DNA of 64,000 nt from Pseudomonas fluorescens HK44 (GCF_000217955.3 NZ_AFOY02000015.1:682001-746000); one strand, 5' to 3'. Shown: positions 8,906 to 19,494, counted from the stretch's first letter. Made by a program: numbers and translations. The notes: generated by a model not told the origin, from the letters alone.

Positions 8906-9939
8906 TGATCGTCCGTCCTGCAACAATGAATGACCTGCCGGCGTTGCTGGCACTCGCCCACAGCGCCGGCGCCGGTTTGACCACCTTACCGGCCGATGCC
9001 GGGCGTTTGCGCCAGCGCCTGGAATGGGCTGAAAAAACCTTCGCCGGTGAAGCCGAACGTGGCGATGCCGATTACCTGTTTGTGCTGGAGGCCGACAACG
9101 GCGAAGCCGTCGGTATCTGCGCCCTGGCCGGAGCGGTCGGGCTGCGCGAGCCTTGGTACAACTACCGGATGGGGCTGTTCGTCGCCGCTTCGAAAAATCT
9201 CGGGATCAATCAGCAATTGCCCACGCTGTTTCTCGGTAATGACATGACCGGGCAATCGGAGTTGTGTTCGTTGTTCCTGCACGCCGGTCATCGCAGCGGC
9301 CTGAATGGTCGTTTGCTGTCCAAGGCGCGGTTTCTGTTTCTCGCCGAATTTCGCCAGTACTTTGGCGACAAGGTGATCGCCGAAATGCGTGGTTACTCGG
9401 ACGAAGACGGCGTCTCGCCGTTCTGGGAAGGGCTGGGCCGGCACTTCTTCAAGATGGATTTTGCCGACGCCGACTACCTCACCGGGCTGGGCAACAAGAC
9501 CTTCATTGCCGAGCTGATGCCCAAGTTCCCGCTGCCGACCTGCCTGCTGCCCGAGGCTGCGCGGGCGACGATCGGCCGGGTTCATCCCAACACCGAGCCG
9601 GCGCTGGGGATGCTCAAGGCTGAAGGGTTCGAGCACAAGGACTACATCGACATCTTTGACGGCGGCCCGCTGATCGAATGCGCCACCGGCGACATTCGCG
9701 CGGTGCGTGACAGCCAGGTATTGCAGCTGAGCATCGGCACGCCGGGAGAGCAGGCGGCGGTCTATCTGATTCACAACCGCCAGTTCGCCGATTGCCGGAT
9801 CACCGCCGCGCCAGCACGGGTCGCTGCCGGAACCTTGATTGTCGATGCCCACACCGCCAAGGCACTGGGGTTGACTGCCGGTGCTTCGGTGCGGGCCGTC
9901 AGCCTGGCCGTGCCGGCGCGACAGCAGTCGGCGGCCTAG
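8905..9939 (+). CDS. astA: Arginine N-succinyltransferase
   Basis: A 344-residue protein of the AstA/AruF family, which transfers succinate from succinyl-CoA to the alpha-amino group of arginine or ornithine, the first step of the AST pathway. It begins MIVRPATMNDLPALLALA, the usual GNAT-like N-terminus, and has the family segments GLFLGNDMTGQSELCSLFLH-like (9222-9280) and MRGYSDEDGVSPFWEGLGRHF. The ATG at 8905 overlaps the ctlX stop (TGATG) and has AGGAG upstream. Only one subunit gene is present and the later ast genes are absent, so this is probably a paralogue dedicated to this transporter locus. Confidence 0.9.
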   Translation: MIVRPATMNDLPALLALAHSAGAGLTTLPADAGRLRQRLEWAEKTFAGEAERGDADYLFVLEADNGEAVGICALAGAVGLREPWYNYRMGLFVAASKNLGINQQLPTLFLGNDMTGQSELCSLFLHAGHRSGLNGRLLSKARFLFLAEFRQYFGDKVIAEMRGYSDEDGVSPFWEGLGRHFFKMDFADADYLTGLGNKTFIAELMPKFPLPTCLLPEAARATIGRVHPNTEPALGMLKAEGFEHKDYIDIFDGGPLIECATGDIRAVRDSQVLQLSIGTPGEQAAVYLIHNRQFADCRITAAPARVAAGTLIVDAHTAKALGLTAGASVRAVSLAVPARQQSAA

Positions 9940-9950
9940 TGGTTTAGTGG

Positions 9951-10658
9951 CTAAGGCCGAGTGCCGAACGCTTCGCCGATGCTGCGGCGTTTGGCGTGCA
10001 GCTCGCTGGCGTGGATCAACTGCTCAAGGTCCTCGGGCGTGACGTCGAAGAACTCCTGCATGTCGGCCAGGGCCAGCTTGAGGTCTTCGGCGGTAATTGC
10101 CAGCGCGTCTGCGGGCGGATGATCGGCGGGCACCACTGCGACCGGTTCGCTGTGGCCCTTGGGGTAACGGATCCGCGTCAGGTTGTTATAGACCAGGGCG
10201 CTGAGCAGCATGCACGTCGCGGCGAGCATCACCGGCCCGAGTTCGCGCCAGTCCATCGCGATGGTCGCCGGGTCCGCCACTACCAGCAGCAATGCCAACG
10301 CACCCGCCGGCGGGTGCAGGCAACGCAGCCAGCACATCAGAATCAGCGCCATGCCGGCTGCCAGACAGGCGCTGCCCAGCGTACGCCCAAGCACATGGGC
10401 CACCAGCAGCGACACCACCGCTGCACACAAATAGCCGCCGAGAATCGACCACGGCTGCGCCAGCGCGCCGGAAGACACGGCGAACAGCAACACCGCCGAA
10501 GCGCCCAACGGCCCGATCAAGTGCAAGGCCACGTCCATGCCAAACACCTGGCCACAAAGCCAGACACTCAGCAGTGTGCCCAGCGACATGCCGATGGCGG
10601 CACGGCTCCATTCAGAGGGTCGGGTGTTGACGGCAGCGGGTATCCAGCGAGCGAGCAT
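9951..10658 (-). CDS. HPP-family integral membrane protein
   Basis: A 235-residue membrane protein with about five hydrophobic spans and the HPP motif in LRCLHPPAGALALLLVV, typical of the HPP family found in bacteria and plant plastids, where members have been linked to nitrite transport. A soluble C-terminal tail of about 75 residues follows the last span. The frame is open upstream to 10760, but the ATG at 10658 gives a sensible N-terminus (MLARWIPAAVNTR) just before the first span. It is convergent with astA and has no obvious operon partner. The transported substrate, if any, is unknown. Confidence 0.82.
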   Translation of the reverse strand: MLARWIPAAVNTRPSEWSRAAIGMSLGTLLSVWLCGQVFGMDVALHLIGPLGASAVLLFAVSSGALAQPWSILGGYLCAAVVSLLVAHVLGRTLGSACLAAGMALILMCWLRCLHPPAGALALLLVVADPATIAMDWRELGPVMLAATCMLLSALVYNNLTRIRYPKGHSEPVAVVPADHPPADALAITAEDLKLALADMQEFFDVTPEDLEQLIHASELHAKRRSIGEAFGTRP

Positions 10659-10690
10659 AACGAAAACGATCCAGTGGCAAAGAACGGGCA

Positions 10691-10727
10691 AAAAGAAGGG
10701 CTTGTCTGGATCACCAGAAAGCCCTTT
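10691..10727 (-). terminator. Rho-independent terminator for the minus-strand remnant gene
   Basis: Read on the minus strand, AAGGGCTT and AAGCCCTT close a stem with an inner TCTGG/CCAGA pair and a four-base loop, followed by CTTTTT. It lies about 65 bases past the stop of the argH-MFS remnant, where the transporter gene would have ended, and just upstream of the HPP gene. Confidence 0.75.
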
Positions 10728-10791
10728 AAGTGTTCCAACATTTGGGGGAGGAACCGGCACAGTGTGCCGATCTATCTCACTCCTGACAAAT

Positions 10792-11139
10792 TCATATTAA
10801 TGAGCTTTCAGTGCATTTATTTTGAAGTTTGGCGACGCGCCGACCACTAAGGAAACACAACAATCCGCCCATGGCGGTGAGTGCGCTGAGGGCATAAAAC
10901 ATCGTCGCCGGTGCCATATGGGTCAGCAAAAAGCCGCAAATCACCGGGCTCGCCGCACCGCCCAGCGCCCCAAGGCGTTCGGTCAGCAGGCGCTCGATGA
11001 AGGTGTGGACGTCTTCGTCATCGAGGGTCGGGCTGACTTTGCCTGCGCGGAAGTCTTCGCCGATGCGCTCCAGCGCATCGAGCATGGTTTGGGTTGCCTG
11101 TGCATCGTGCCGGTCTATCGCAGTCCTTTGGTCAAGGTG
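10792..11139 (-). pseudogene. Deletion scar: argininosuccinate-lyase-like N-terminus fused to MFS transporter C-terminus
   Basis: One open frame joins two unrelated families. The first half (about 11085-10957) reads ALERIGEDFRAGKV and DDEDVHTFIERLLTERLG, the early part of argininosuccinate lyase, normally followed by GGKLHTGRSRNDQ. Instead, after ALGG the frame continues as ASPVICGFLLTHMAPATMF and ends in a hydrophobic span, like the last two helices of a major-facilitator transporter. Both catalytic lyase segments and about ten transporter helices are missing. Upstream of the ATG at 11085 the frame is interrupted by a stop at 11140-11142. I read this as the residue of a deletion between two tandem minus-strand genes, with the original terminator preserved. 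Confidence 0.78.
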
Positions 11140-11229
11140 TTAAGGGTGGATATGAAGGCGAGCGTCTGAGATTGGGTGTGAAAGTCTGCCTGAGCTGCTA
11201 CGAGAGTTTGAACGGATTATTTATGCCGT

Positions 11230-12837
11230 TCAGGGCTGCACGGGTACCAGATGCAGCAGTACGTAATCGTTCTTGTCGAAGTTCCCGCTCAGCACTGGCT
11301 GCAATGTCGCCAGCCGAGAGCCTTTCAGGGCTTCGTAGTCACTTTTGTCCATCACCAGCCAGGCAGGGCCTGTCAGGTTCTCCAGCTCTTGCACTGAAGA
11401 CGTGAACACCGGGAGCAGGTCTTGCTCGACGTTGACCATGAATTTGATGGCCTTGGCGTCTTTACCCATGGCATGCAGCACCACGGGAGCCGGGTCTTTC
11501 TGAATCAGCTCGACGGCTGCGCGGCTGAACGTGCGGGTGTCGTAGAGCGTACGCTCCACCGGTTCAAACACCAGGATGTAGGTCGACCACAGCGCCAGTA
11601 CTGCAGAGAACGCCAGGCCCACTGCACGCAGACGCGGTTTGAACAACAGCCCCAGTGCGATCACCTGCAACACGCCGAGAGCCACCATCGTCGCCGTCCC
11701 AGAGGCGAGAGCCTCCGGAAAACGTCGCTTGGCGACCAGCAATCCGACAATCAGCAGACCCGGAATCAGCAGCCACAAGCCCTGCATCAGGCCACGTAGC
11801 CACAGGAACACCCGGCCCTGCGCGCCCTGAAACGGGTACGCCGCAACGATCGCCGCCATTGGCAACATCGGCAGCATGTAACGGGCTTTTTTCGCCATTG
11901 GAATCGACAGGCCGATCATCACGATCAGCCCGGCAGCGGTGCACAAGGTCAGCAGACGCAACGCCGGTCCGCGATCCTTGCGGCCGACCAGCAACACAGC
12001 GGCCAGCACCACTACCGCCAACGGATACGCCAGCGCATAGTTGCCCAGCGAGCTGCTGAAGTAATACAGCACACCGCTCGCACCTTCACGGCCATCCATG
12101 CGCCCCATGAACTGCATGCGGATCACGTCTTGCACGAAGGTCGGGCCACCACTGACGTTCGCCAGCCACAGCAACAAACCAATACCGGCGGCCAGCAGCA
12201 CCGCGGCCAGCAAGCCGACCGTGATCATCCGCCGCCATTGGCCGTTGAGCAGGTAATAAGTGCACAAAACGCCGGTAGGCACCACCAGACCGATCGGCCC
12301 GCGAATGGCGAAACCGAGCACAAGCAATGCGAGTATCAGCGGCAGCCGTCGCGGTGCCTGAAAGTGGTCGGCGGCATAGCCCAGGTAGAACACGGAGAAG
12401 GTCACGGCCGCGACCATCTGGTCGAGGGACACGGCGCGGGTTTCGGTGATGAAGGTGTTGCTCAGCATCATCAAGGCAATGCTGATCAGTGCCCAGGTTC
12501 TGGAGTAGGGCGCTACCAAGCGGTACATCAGCGTGACAACAGTCGCCGAGGCAATGGCGCTGGGTAACCAGGCCGTCAACGCGTTTACCTGGCCAAAGGG
12601 CAGCGAAAGCAGCCAGGTAAAAAACGTCGAGGTGGCCCAGTAATCAGCATAAGGCTGGCCATAGGTGGTCGGGAAGAACCCCGGCCCATGGCGCAGCATT
12701 TCCTGGGCAAACAGTACGAACCGCGAGTCGAATCCGATCGCCGATTGCTGGTAGACCCCGGCGCAGAACAGCAGCAGCGCCAGTAGCCCCAGACCTAACG
12801 ATTGTTGACGGATCCCTGTCGATGGATATGCGTGCAC
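11230..12837 (-). CDS. ArnT-like family-39 glycosyltransferase, extra gene at end of arn operon
   Basis: A 535-residue multi-span membrane protein resembling undecaprenyl-phosphate-sugar glycosyltransferases of the GT39/ArnT/PMT superfamily. The first periplasmic loop holds FDSRFVLFAQEMLRHG and the DYWATSTFF segment, parallel to the DETRYAQ and EKP motifs of ArnT, though these are less conserved. About twelve hydrophobic spans are followed by a periplasmic tail. I choose the GTG at 12837 because AGGAGG lies just upstream; a longer frame would run into ugd. It starts 14 bases after ugd, so it belongs to the arn transcript and may add a sugar to lipid A or core. Acceptor and donor are unknown. 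Confidence 0.82.
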   Translation of the reverse strand: MHAYPSTGIRQQSLGLGLLALLLFCAGVYQQSAIGFDSRFVLFAQEMLRHGPGFFPTTYGQPYADYWATSTFFTWLLSLPFGQVNALTAWLPSAIASATVVTLMYRLVAPYSRTWALISIALMMLSNTFITETRAVSLDQMVAAVTFSVFYLGYAADHFQAPRRLPLILALLVLGFAIRGPIGLVVPTGVLCTYYLLNGQWRRMITVGLLAAVLLAAGIGLLLWLANVSGGPTFVQDVIRMQFMGRMDGREGASGVLYYFSSSLGNYALAYPLAVVVLAAVLLVGRKDRGPALRLLTLCTAAGLIVMIGLSIPMAKKARYMLPMLPMAAIVAAYPFQGAQGRVFLWLRGLMQGLWLLIPGLLIVGLLVAKRRFPEALASGTATMVALGVLQVIALGLLFKPRLRAVGLAFSAVLALWSTYILVFEPVERTLYDTRTFSRAAVELIQKDPAPVVLHAMGKDAKAIKFMVNVEQDLLPVFTSSVQELENLTGPAWLVMDKSDYEALKGSRLATLQPVLSGNFDKNDYVLLHLVPVQP

Positions 12838-12851
12838 GCGGCCTCCTGGGC

Positions 12852-14225
12852 TTAGACGGACGAAGCTGGCCACTGTTGCTGAGGGATTGGCAGATTGCGC
12901 GACTCGCCACGACCCATCGGGAAGTACTTGACGCCTTTGCGTGCCAGACGCTCGGCGTCGTACAGGTTGCGACCGTCGAAAATCACCGGGGCCTTGAGAC
13001 GCTCTTCGATCAATTTGAAGTCCGGCGCCTTGAACTGTTGCCATTCGGTGCAAACGATCAACGCGTCTGCGCCAACCAGCGCGGATTCCGGTGTGCCCAT
13101 CAGCGACAGGTTCGGTTGATCCGGATACAGGCGTTGGGTTTCTTGCATGGCTTCAGGGTCGAACGCACGTACGTGTGCACCGGCAGCCCACAACGATTCC
13201 ATCAGCACACGGCTTGGTGCATCGCGCATGTCGTCGGTGTTGGGTTTGAACGCCAGGCCCCAGAGGGCGAAGGTCTTGCCTTTCAGCTCGCCTTTGTAGA
13301 ACGCGTTGATGCGTTCGAACAGCTTGTGTTTCTGGCGCTGGTTGATGGCCTCGACCGCTTCCAGCAGGTCGCTGGAGCAATTGGCTTCCTGGGCGCTGTG
13401 GATCAACGCGCGCATATCTTTCGGGAAACACGAACCGCCATAGCCGCAGCCAGGGTAGATGAAGTGGTAGCCAATGCGCTGGTCTGCACCGATGCCCATG
13501 CGCACGGCTTCGATATCCGCACCCAGGTGTTCGGCCAGTTCGGCGATCTGGTTGATAAAGCTGATTTTGGTCGCGAGCATGCAGTTGGCCGCGTACTTGG
13601 TCAGTTCGGCGCTGCGCAGGTCCATGAACATGATGCGGTCATGGTTGCGGTTGAAGGGGGCGTAGAGGTCGCGCATCACTTCGCGGACTTCTTCACGCTC
13701 GCAACCGATGACGATGCGGTCAGGGCGGCGGCAGTCACTGACGGCCGAGCCTTCCTTGAGGAATTCCGGGTTGGAGACGATATCGAACTCCAGGGTACGC
13801 CCGGCTTTCTTCAGCACGCTTTCAATGTGCGCGCGCAGGGTGTCGCCGGTGCCGACTGGAACAGTGGATTTTTCCACGAGGATCAGCGGCTCGACCCGAT
13901 GGCGCGCAACCGCGTCACCCACGGACAAGACATATTTCAGGTCGGCCGAGCCGTCCTCGTCCGACGGGGTGCCGACAGCGATGAACAGTACCTGACCGTG
14001 CTCGATGGCCATCTTCTCGTCGCTGGTGAAGTGCAGGCGCCCGCTCTCCAGGTTCTCCTTGACCATGCTCTCCAGCCCTGGTTCAAAGATAGTGACGTGG
14101 CCTTTCTGCAGCATTTTGATCTTGTTCTGATCGACGTCCATGCAGACGACATCATGGCCGACTTCAGCCAGGACAGTCGCCTGCACCAGACCGACATAAC
14201 CGCTACCAATTACACTGATTTTCAT
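12852..14225 (-). CDS. ugd: UDP-glucose 6-dehydrogenase
   Basis: A 457-residue NAD-dependent dehydrogenase that oxidises UDP-glucose to UDP-glucuronate, the precursor of UDP-aminoarabinose. The N-terminal nucleotide fold starts [20 protein letters not shown]; the active-site region [20 protein letters not shown] and the catalytic cysteine segment [15 protein letters not shown] are intact. The ATG at 14225 overlaps the arnF stop by four bases. Its presence inside the arn operon makes the locus self-sufficient for precursor supply, as usual in pseudomonads. Confidence 0.95.
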   Translation of the reverse strand: MKISVIGSGYVGLVQATVLAEVGHDVVCMDVDQNKIKMLQKGHVTIFEPGLESMVKENLESGRLHFTSDEKMAIEHGQVLFIAVGTPSDEDGSADLKYVLSVGDAVARHRVEPLILVEKSTVPVGTGDTLRAHIESVLKKAGRTLEFDIVSNPEFLKEGSAVSDCRRPDRIVIGCEREEVREVMRDLYAPFNRNHDRIMFMDLRSAELTKYAANCMLATKISFINQIAELAEHLGADIEAVRMGIGADQRIGYHFIYPGCGYGGSCFPKDMRALIHSAQEANCSSDLLEAVEAINQRQKHKLFERINAFYKGELKGKTFALWGLAFKPNTDDMRDAPSRVLMESLWAAGAHVRAFDPEAMQETQRLYPDQPNLSLMGTPESALVGADALIVCTEWQQFKAPDFKLIEERLKAPVIFDGRNLYDAERLARKGVKYFPMGRGESRNLPIPQQQWPASSV

Positions 14226-14635
14226 GAGGCATTCCTGACTTCTGTGGCGCGAGCAGTTCGAGAGTTGATAGTGATGACACCGAGGATGACCAAGGCCACC
14301 CCGAGTGTTTTGGAAAGACTGAAATTTTCGTTGAACAGCGGCAGGCTGGCGGCCAATAGATACACCAGTGCATAGCTGATGCTCAACAGCGAGTAGGCCC
14401 GGCCCAGCGGCAGATCGCGCAGAGCGGCGAGCCAGCACAGCATGGACAGGGCGTAAGCGCAGATCGACGCCAGTACCACGCCGATCGCGAGCAGGTCGAT
14501 GCTGCCGTTGCTCAGGGCCTGCAGCCACTGATCAGGCAGCGGCAAATGGCTCATGCTCCAGCGCATGCCCAACTGGGCGGCGCTGACCAGCGCGACACTG
14601 CCCATGGCAAAGCTGATTCCGCGACGAAGGCTCAT
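14222..14635 (-). CDS. arnF: 4-amino-4-deoxy-L-arabinose-phosphoundecaprenol flippase subunit ArnF
   Basis: A 137-residue small multidrug-resistance-like membrane protein with four predicted spans, starting [18 protein letters not shown]. With ArnE it is thought to flip undecaprenyl-phosphate-aminoarabinose to the periplasmic face. It overlaps arnE and ugd by four bases on either side. Assignment as ArnF rather than ArnE rests on gene order (arnT-arnE-arnF) and the slightly greater length. Confidence 0.9.
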   Translation of the reverse strand: MSLRRGISFAMGSVALVSAAQLGMRWSMSHLPLPDQWLQALSNGSIDLLAIGVVLASICAYALSMLCWLAALRDLPLGRAYSLLSISYALVYLLAASLPLFNENFSLSKTLGVALVILGVITINSRTARATEVRNAS

Positions 14636-14976
14636 GCGTGCCTCCCGAGCAGAACGACGCCGGCGATGATCAGCGCAACGCCGATCCAGTGACGGCGATC
14701 AATGGTTTCGTGGAAGACGAAGTGGGCGGCCAGGGTGATCAGCACAAAGTTGAGGCTGAGCATCGGGTAGGCGATACCGACTTCCAGGCGCTGCAACACC
14801 AGCAGCCACACCAGCAAGCCAAAGCCCAGGCACGCCAGCGCCAGCCACAACCACGGCGAGAGCAGTTTTTCGCTCCAGCCGGAGTCCTTGCCGCGCCAGC
14901 TTTCCACGGCGTATTTCTGGGCGATCTGGCCCATGCAGGTCAGCAGACAGGCGGACAATAGCAAAATAAGGGTCAT
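14632..14976 (-). CDS. arnE: 4-amino-4-deoxy-L-arabinose-phosphoundecaprenol flippase subunit ArnE
   Basis: A 114-residue membrane protein of the EamA/SMR type with four spans, including [20 protein letters not shown] and [17 protein letters not shown]. It is the presumed partner of ArnF in flipping lipid-linked aminoarabinose across the inner membrane. The start overlaps the arnT stop and its own stop overlaps the arnF start, each by four bases, so expression is tightly coupled. Confidence 0.9.
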   Translation of the reverse strand: MTLILLLSACLLTCMGQIAQKYAVESWRGKDSGWSEKLLSPWLWLALACLGFGLLVWLLVLQRLEVGIAYPMLSLNFVLITLAAHFVFHETIDRRHWIGVALIIAGVVLLGRHA

Positions 14977-16622
14977 GGCGCGCTCTGTGGAATGATCAGA
15001 ATGACCATGTTGCCTTGCTCGTAATGCTTGCCATCTTTGGGCAGCAGGTCGAGTTCGTGGAGTTCATCATCACCCTTGACGCGCATGACCACACCGACCG
15101 GGCCGGTCTTGCGGGCTTCGCTCATCCACTGTTGCACGTGTTCGGTATCGACCCGACGTGCCGCGGCGTCCGGGTAGTCCAGGCCGTATTTTACTTCGCC
15201 GATGGTGTTGTACAACGCCACTTCAGGGCGTTGCAGACGCCAGGCCAGCGCGGAGGCAGCTCCCAGGTCATTGCTCAGCAGGCTTTTGGTCTGGCTGAGT
15301 TCTTCAATGTGCTGGAGGACAAACTGGTCGGGCATCTTGTTGTAGACCACCGAGTGCGGCAATGCGGCCGGCAGGATGGCGATCAGCAGCCAGCTGCCGA
15401 TTGCCGGCGCAGCCCATGCGCTCAACGGTCGAACCACCAGCAACAGGTTGGACAGGATCCAGCCCATGAGCACGATGAACACCAGCACCAGGCTGTGCAT
15501 TTCATCGACATACACGGGGTTTTTCAGTTGCAGGTAAACCATCGCCAGCAAGGTGGTCAGACCGATGACCAGGTTCAGCAGGCCGTTGATCTTGAACAGC
15601 CGGCTTTGCCCCAGGTTCAGTCGGTCAATCAGCGCATTCCCCATCAACAGTGCCAGGGGCAACAGGCACGGCAGGATGTAGGTCGGCAATTTGCCTTTGC
15701 TCAGGCTGAAAAACGCCAGCGGAAGGACCAGCCACAGCAGCAGGAAGCCGGTGCTTGCCTGACGTCTGGTTTGCCATGCTTGATTGAGCGCCGAAGGCAG
15801 GAACGCCGCCCATGGCAAGCTGAATGCTACCAGCATCGGCAGATAGAACCACCACGGCGCTGCGTGCTGCGCGTCGTCACCGGCAAAGCGGCGAATGTGC
15901 TCATGCCAGAAGAAGAAACGCCAGTAATCGGGTTCCTGCGCATGCACGGCCAGGACCCACGGCAGGCTGACGACAATCGCGACCACGATAGCCACCGGGC
16001 CGTACGCCAACAGTTCACGCCAGCGTTTTTGCCAGATCATGTAGGGCAGGGCGATCAATACTGGCAGCAACCAGGCCAGGAAACCCTTGGTCAGGAAGCC
16101 CATGCCGCAGGCCAGCCCCAGGGTCGCCCAACTCATCAGCCGCGCATTGCGACGGCTGCTGTCCAGCGCAAACCACAAGGCCACCAGGCTCAGGTTGACC
16201 CAGAAGGTGAATTGCGGGTCGAGGTTGGAATAGCCACCTTGACCGGCGACCACGGCGAAACTCATGTAGAGCAATGCGCTGGCGATGCTTTTACGCGGAT
16301 CGTTCCAGAGTCTGCGTGCGATCAGGTAGGTCAGCACGATGCTCAAACCGGTCGAGAGTGCCGACGCAACGCGCACCCCGAACAGGTTCTCGCCGAACAC
16401 GGCCTGGCCAATCGCGATCATCCAGTAACCGGCAATCGGTTTTTCGAAATAACGCAGGCCCATGAAATGCGGCGACACCCAGTTGCCACTCAGGAGCATT
16501 TCCTGACTGACCTGGGCGTAGCGGGTTTCATCGGGAATCCACAGACCATGCGTGCCCAGCGGCAACAGATAGACCAGACCGAAAGCGATAAGCAGTAACG
16601 GCAAAGCCCAGCGTTTGCTCAT
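14973..16622 (-). CDS. arnT: Lipid A 4-amino-4-deoxy-L-arabinose transferase ArnT
   Basis: A 549-residue polytopic GT-C glycosyltransferase that moves aminoarabinose from undecaprenyl phosphate to lipid A phosphates, lowering affinity for cationic peptides and polymyxin. The hallmark first-loop motif [20 protein letters not shown] and the [14 protein letters not shown] segment are intact. I choose the ATG at 16622 ([11 protein letters not shown]) because it overlaps the arnD stop by four bases and gives the length usual in pseudomonads; a longer frame to 16643 is less likely. A second ArnT is encoded at 27869-29518. Confidence 0.95.
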   Translation of the reverse strand: MSKRWALPLLLIAFGLVYLLPLGTHGLWIPDETRYAQVSQEMLLSGNWVSPHFMGLRYFEKPIAGYWMIAIGQAVFGENLFGVRVASALSTGLSIVLTYLIARRLWNDPRKSIASALLYMSFAVVAGQGGYSNLDPQFTFWVNLSLVALWFALDSSRRNARLMSWATLGLACGMGFLTKGFLAWLLPVLIALPYMIWQKRWRELLAYGPVAIVVAIVVSLPWVLAVHAQEPDYWRFFFWHEHIRRFAGDDAQHAAPWWFYLPMLVAFSLPWAAFLPSALNQAWQTRRQASTGFLLLWLVLPLAFFSLSKGKLPTYILPCLLPLALLMGNALIDRLNLGQSRLFKINGLLNLVIGLTTLLAMVYLQLKNPVYVDEMHSLVLVFIVLMGWILSNLLLVVRPLSAWAAPAIGSWLLIAILPAALPHSVVYNKMPDQFVLQHIEELSQTKSLLSNDLGAASALAWRLQRPEVALYNTIGEVKYGLDYPDAAARRVDTEHVQQWMSEARKTGPVGVVMRVKGDDELHELDLLPKDGKHYEQGNMVILIIPQSAP

Positions 16623-17503
16623 GCGCCTTGCACTCCCAACCATCCTTCTCGGCCTTCAAGGGCGCCACGTAGTACGCGCCCCTGAGGCAGGGTTGTCGGT
16701 TGGGCGGGTAACAAGTTACCCAATGGTTGGAACTGGATGTCGCGTTGGCGCGCGTCAACCAGCAGCTGGCGGAAATCGTTTGCCATCAGAATCCCTTCTA
16801 CCTCCGCGTGTATCGTATATACGTTCAGCTTCGAGGGGCTGAATCGGTCAAGAATGTATGAGTTGAACTCATTGGCTGCTACGACGGGACCCACCACTTC
16901 ATCGAAGGTTGGCAAGTCGACCGGAATTTGTGGCGTGCCGAGGCTGCCGTCTGCCAGCAGGGGCTGGAACAGGCTTTGTCCACGACAGTCGCTGTTGTAA
17001 CGAAAGCCAAAACGTTGCTTGGCTTCGATCACCCGTTCATCGGCACGCCAACCGGCGGCCGCCGAACAGTCGACGCGCTGCCCGATAATATCGCTGAGGG
17101 TCTCTACGCCCCGGCGAATCTGTTCGATCAGATCGGCGTCGCTCCAGCGCCCAGCGTTGGCTTGCCAGCCGTGGTGATCCCAGGCGTGCAAACCTACTTC
17201 ATGGCCAGCTGCGAGGGTCTGGCGCATCAGGTGCCCCAGATCACGGCCGATGGGCTTGCCTGGCCAGGCGGTGCCGGCCAGCAAGATGTCCCAGCCGTAC
17301 AGACCTGCGGCATTGGAGCGGAGCATTTTCCAGAGAAACTGCGGACGGATGAGGCGCCATAAATGGCGCCCCATGTTGTCCGGACCAACGCTGAAGAAAA
17401 ACGTCGCCTTGACTTGTGCTTCATCGAGCATCTCCAACAACCGAGGTACCCCCTCACGGGTACCTCGGTAGGTGTCGACATCGATCCGAAGACCTGCCTG
17501 CAT
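16619..17503 (-). CDS. arnD: 4-deoxy-4-formamido-L-arabinose-phosphoundecaprenol deformylase ArnD
   Basis: A 294-residue member of the polysaccharide-deacetylase (NodB-like) family that removes the formyl group from lipid-linked formamido-arabinose. The metal-binding start [19 protein letters not shown] and the histidine pair in [15 protein letters not shown] are present. Its ATG shares one base with the arnA stop. Position between arnA and arnT is canonical. Confidence 0.95.
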   Translation of the reverse strand: MQAGLRIDVDTYRGTREGVPRLLEMLDEAQVKATFFFSVGPDNMGRHLWRLIRPQFLWKMLRSNAAGLYGWDILLAGTAWPGKPIGRDLGHLMRQTLAAGHEVGLHAWDHHGWQANAGRWSDADLIEQIRRGVETLSDIIGQRVDCSAAAGWRADERVIEAKQRFGFRYNSDCRGQSLFQPLLADGSLGTPQIPVDLPTFDEVVGPVVAANEFNSYILDRFSPSKLNVYTIHAEVEGILMANDFRQLLVDARQRDIQFQPLGNLLPAQPTTLPQGRVLRGALEGREGWLGVQGA

Positions 17504-19494
17504 CAGCGCTTGTCCGCGATTTCGAGCATGGCTTCGCGCAGGAAGAAGTCCAGCGTGTTACCGATGGTTTCGCTCATCTCGACAGTCGGCTCCCAGTTCA
17601 GCAGGCGCTTGGCGTTTTCGATGCTTGGCTTGCGGTGTTCCACGTCCTGGTAGCCAGCGCCGTAGAACGCCTTGCTCTCTACGTCGCGGAAACCGGCGAA
17701 CGGAGGGAAGTTGGCGCGCAGTGGGTGAGCTTCGAACTGACGCAGCAGCTCTTCGCCCAGTTGACGGATGCTGGCTTCGTTGTCCGGGTTACCGATGTTG
17801 ATGACCTGACCGTTGCACGAATCGTTTTCGTTATCAACGATGCGCGCCAGGGCTTCGATGCCGTCGGCGATGTCAGTGAAGCAGCGCTTCTGCTCGCCGC
17901 CGTCGAACAGACGGATCGGGGTGCCTTCCACCAGGTTCAGGATCAGCTGGGTGATGGCGCGAGAGCTGCCGATACGGGCCGAGTCCAGACGGTCCAGACG
18001 TGGACCCATCCAGTTGAACGGACGGAACAGGGTGAAGTTCAGGCCTTTGGCGCCGTAGGCCCAGATTACGCGGTCCAGCAGTTGCTTGGAGACCGAGTAG
18101 ATCCAGCGTTGCTTGTTGATCGGACCAACGATCAGGTTCGAGGTGTCTTCGTCGAAGTTCTTGTCCTGGCACATGCCGTAGACTTCGGAGGTCGACGGGA
18201 AGATCACGCGCTTGTTGTACTTCACGCAGTAGCGAACCAGTTTCAAGTTCTCTTCGAAGTCCAGTTCGAATACGCGCAGCGGGTTGCGGGTGTATTCGAT
18301 CGGGGTGGCGATGGCCACCAGCGGCAGAACCACGTCGCACTTCTTGATGTGATATTCGATCCACTCGGAGTGAATGCTGATATCGCCTTCGACGAAGTGG
18401 AAGTTCGGATGGCTGCGCAGACGCTCGATAGCGTCGGAGCCGATATCCAGACCATAGACGTCGTACTTGTCGTCACGCAGCAGGCGCTCGGACAGGTGGT
18501 TACCGATGAAACCGTTGACGCCGAGGATCAGTACGCGTGTACGACGTGGGGCACGGCCCGACTCAGCGCCACGCAGTACGGAACCGTCAACCAGACCCAG
18601 CTCGTTGGCCAGTTGCGGGCCGCTCAGGTACAGACCGTTTTCGTTACGCTGACCGGAAGTGACAACCAGGGAGTCTTCACCGCAAGCGATACGCAGCGGA
18701 TCAACGCTGATCACGCGACCTGGTGCCAGACCTTCGTTGCCCTTGACGACTTCAGCGCTCCAGACAATCAGTTTGTGCTCGCCCACGGCGCAGAAAGCAC
18801 CCGGGTAAGGTTGGGTCACGGCGCGAACCAGGTTGAACAGCTCTTCAGCCGGCTTCTTCCAGACCAGTTTGCCGTCCGCCGCGGTACGACGACCGTAAAC
18901 AGTGGCCTTGGATTCGTCCTGGGCGGTTTCGGTGATTTTGCCCTGAGCCAGCAATGGCAGGGTGTCACGCAGCAGGTTGGAAGCGGCTTCGCGCAGCTTG
19001 CCGTGCAGGGTCAGTGCGGTGTCGGCACGCTCGATCGCGACGCGTTGCTGGGCAATGATTGCGCCAGCGTCGGCACGCTTGACCATGCGGTGCAGGGTCA
19101 CGCCGGTTTCGGTTTCACCGTTGACCAACACCCAGTTCGCTGGAGCGCGGCCGCGGTAGGTCGGCAGCAACGAGCCGTGCAGGTTGAACGCGCCTTTGCG
19201 GGCGGTAGCCAGCAGTTGCTCGCCCAACAGGTTGCGGTAGTAGAACGAGAACAGGTAGTCCGGGTTCAGTTTGGCAATGCGCTCAATCCACAGTGGGTGG
19301 TTGACGTCTTCCGGTGCATGCACAGGAATGCCTTTACGGGCGCACAGTTGAGCGACCGAGCCGTAGAAGGTGTTTTCCTTCGGATCGTCGGCGTGGGTAA
19401 ACACGGCAGCAATCTCGAAACCTGCGTTGAGCAGTGCTTCGATACCTGCACAGCCAATGTCGTGATAGGCGAAAACAACAGCTTTTGAACTCAT
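17503..19494 (-). CDS. arnA: Bifunctional UDP-glucuronate decarboxylase / UDP-aminoarabinose formyltransferase ArnA
   Basis: A 663-residue two-domain enzyme. Residues about 1-300 are the formyltransferase, with [20 protein letters not shown] holding the catalytic histidine region. Residues about 310-663 are the NAD-dependent decarboxylase, beginning [19 protein letters not shown], with [11 protein letters not shown] and the [11 protein letters not shown] catalytic tyrosine-lysine pair. It oxidatively decarboxylates UDP-glucuronate and later formylates UDP-aminoarabinose. It overlaps arnC by four bases. Length and domain order match the family. Confidence 0.96.
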   Translation of the reverse strand: MSSKAVVFAYHDIGCAGIEALLNAGFEIAAVFTHADDPKENTFYGSVAQLCARKGIPVHAPEDVNHPLWIERIAKLNPDYLFSFYYRNLLGEQLLATARKGAFNLHGSLLPTYRGRAPANWVLVNGETETGVTLHRMVKRADAGAIIAQQRVAIERADTALTLHGKLREAASNLLRDTLPLLAQGKITETAQDESKATVYGRRTAADGKLVWKKPAEELFNLVRAVTQPYPGAFCAVGEHKLIVWSAEVVKGNEGLAPGRVISVDPLRIACGEDSLVVTSGQRNENGLYLSGPQLANELGLVDGSVLRGAESGRAPRRTRVLILGVNGFIGNHLSERLLRDDKYDVYGLDIGSDAIERLRSHPNFHFVEGDISIHSEWIEYHIKKCDVVLPLVAIATPIEYTRNPLRVFELDFEENLKLVRYCVKYNKRVIFPSTSEVYGMCQDKNFDEDTSNLIVGPINKQRWIYSVSKQLLDRVIWAYGAKGLNFTLFRPFNWMGPRLDRLDSARIGSSRAITQLILNLVEGTPIRLFDGGEQKRCFTDIADGIEALARIVDNENDSCNGQVINIGNPDNEASIRQLGEELLRQFEAHPLRANFPPFAGFRDVESKAFYGAGYQDVEHRKPSIENAKRLLNWEPTVEMSETIGNTLDFFLREAMLEIADKR

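Noticed and set aside
15015..16598. A 527-codon plus-strand open frame opposite arnT
   Set aside because: Glutamine-, histidine- and arginine-rich translation without domains; it is the mirror of the well-supported arnT gene in GC-rich DNA.
17416..19488. A 690-codon plus-strand open frame opposite arnA
   Set aside because: No recognisable domain and lies entirely across the intact arnA gene; explained by codon bias on the other strand.
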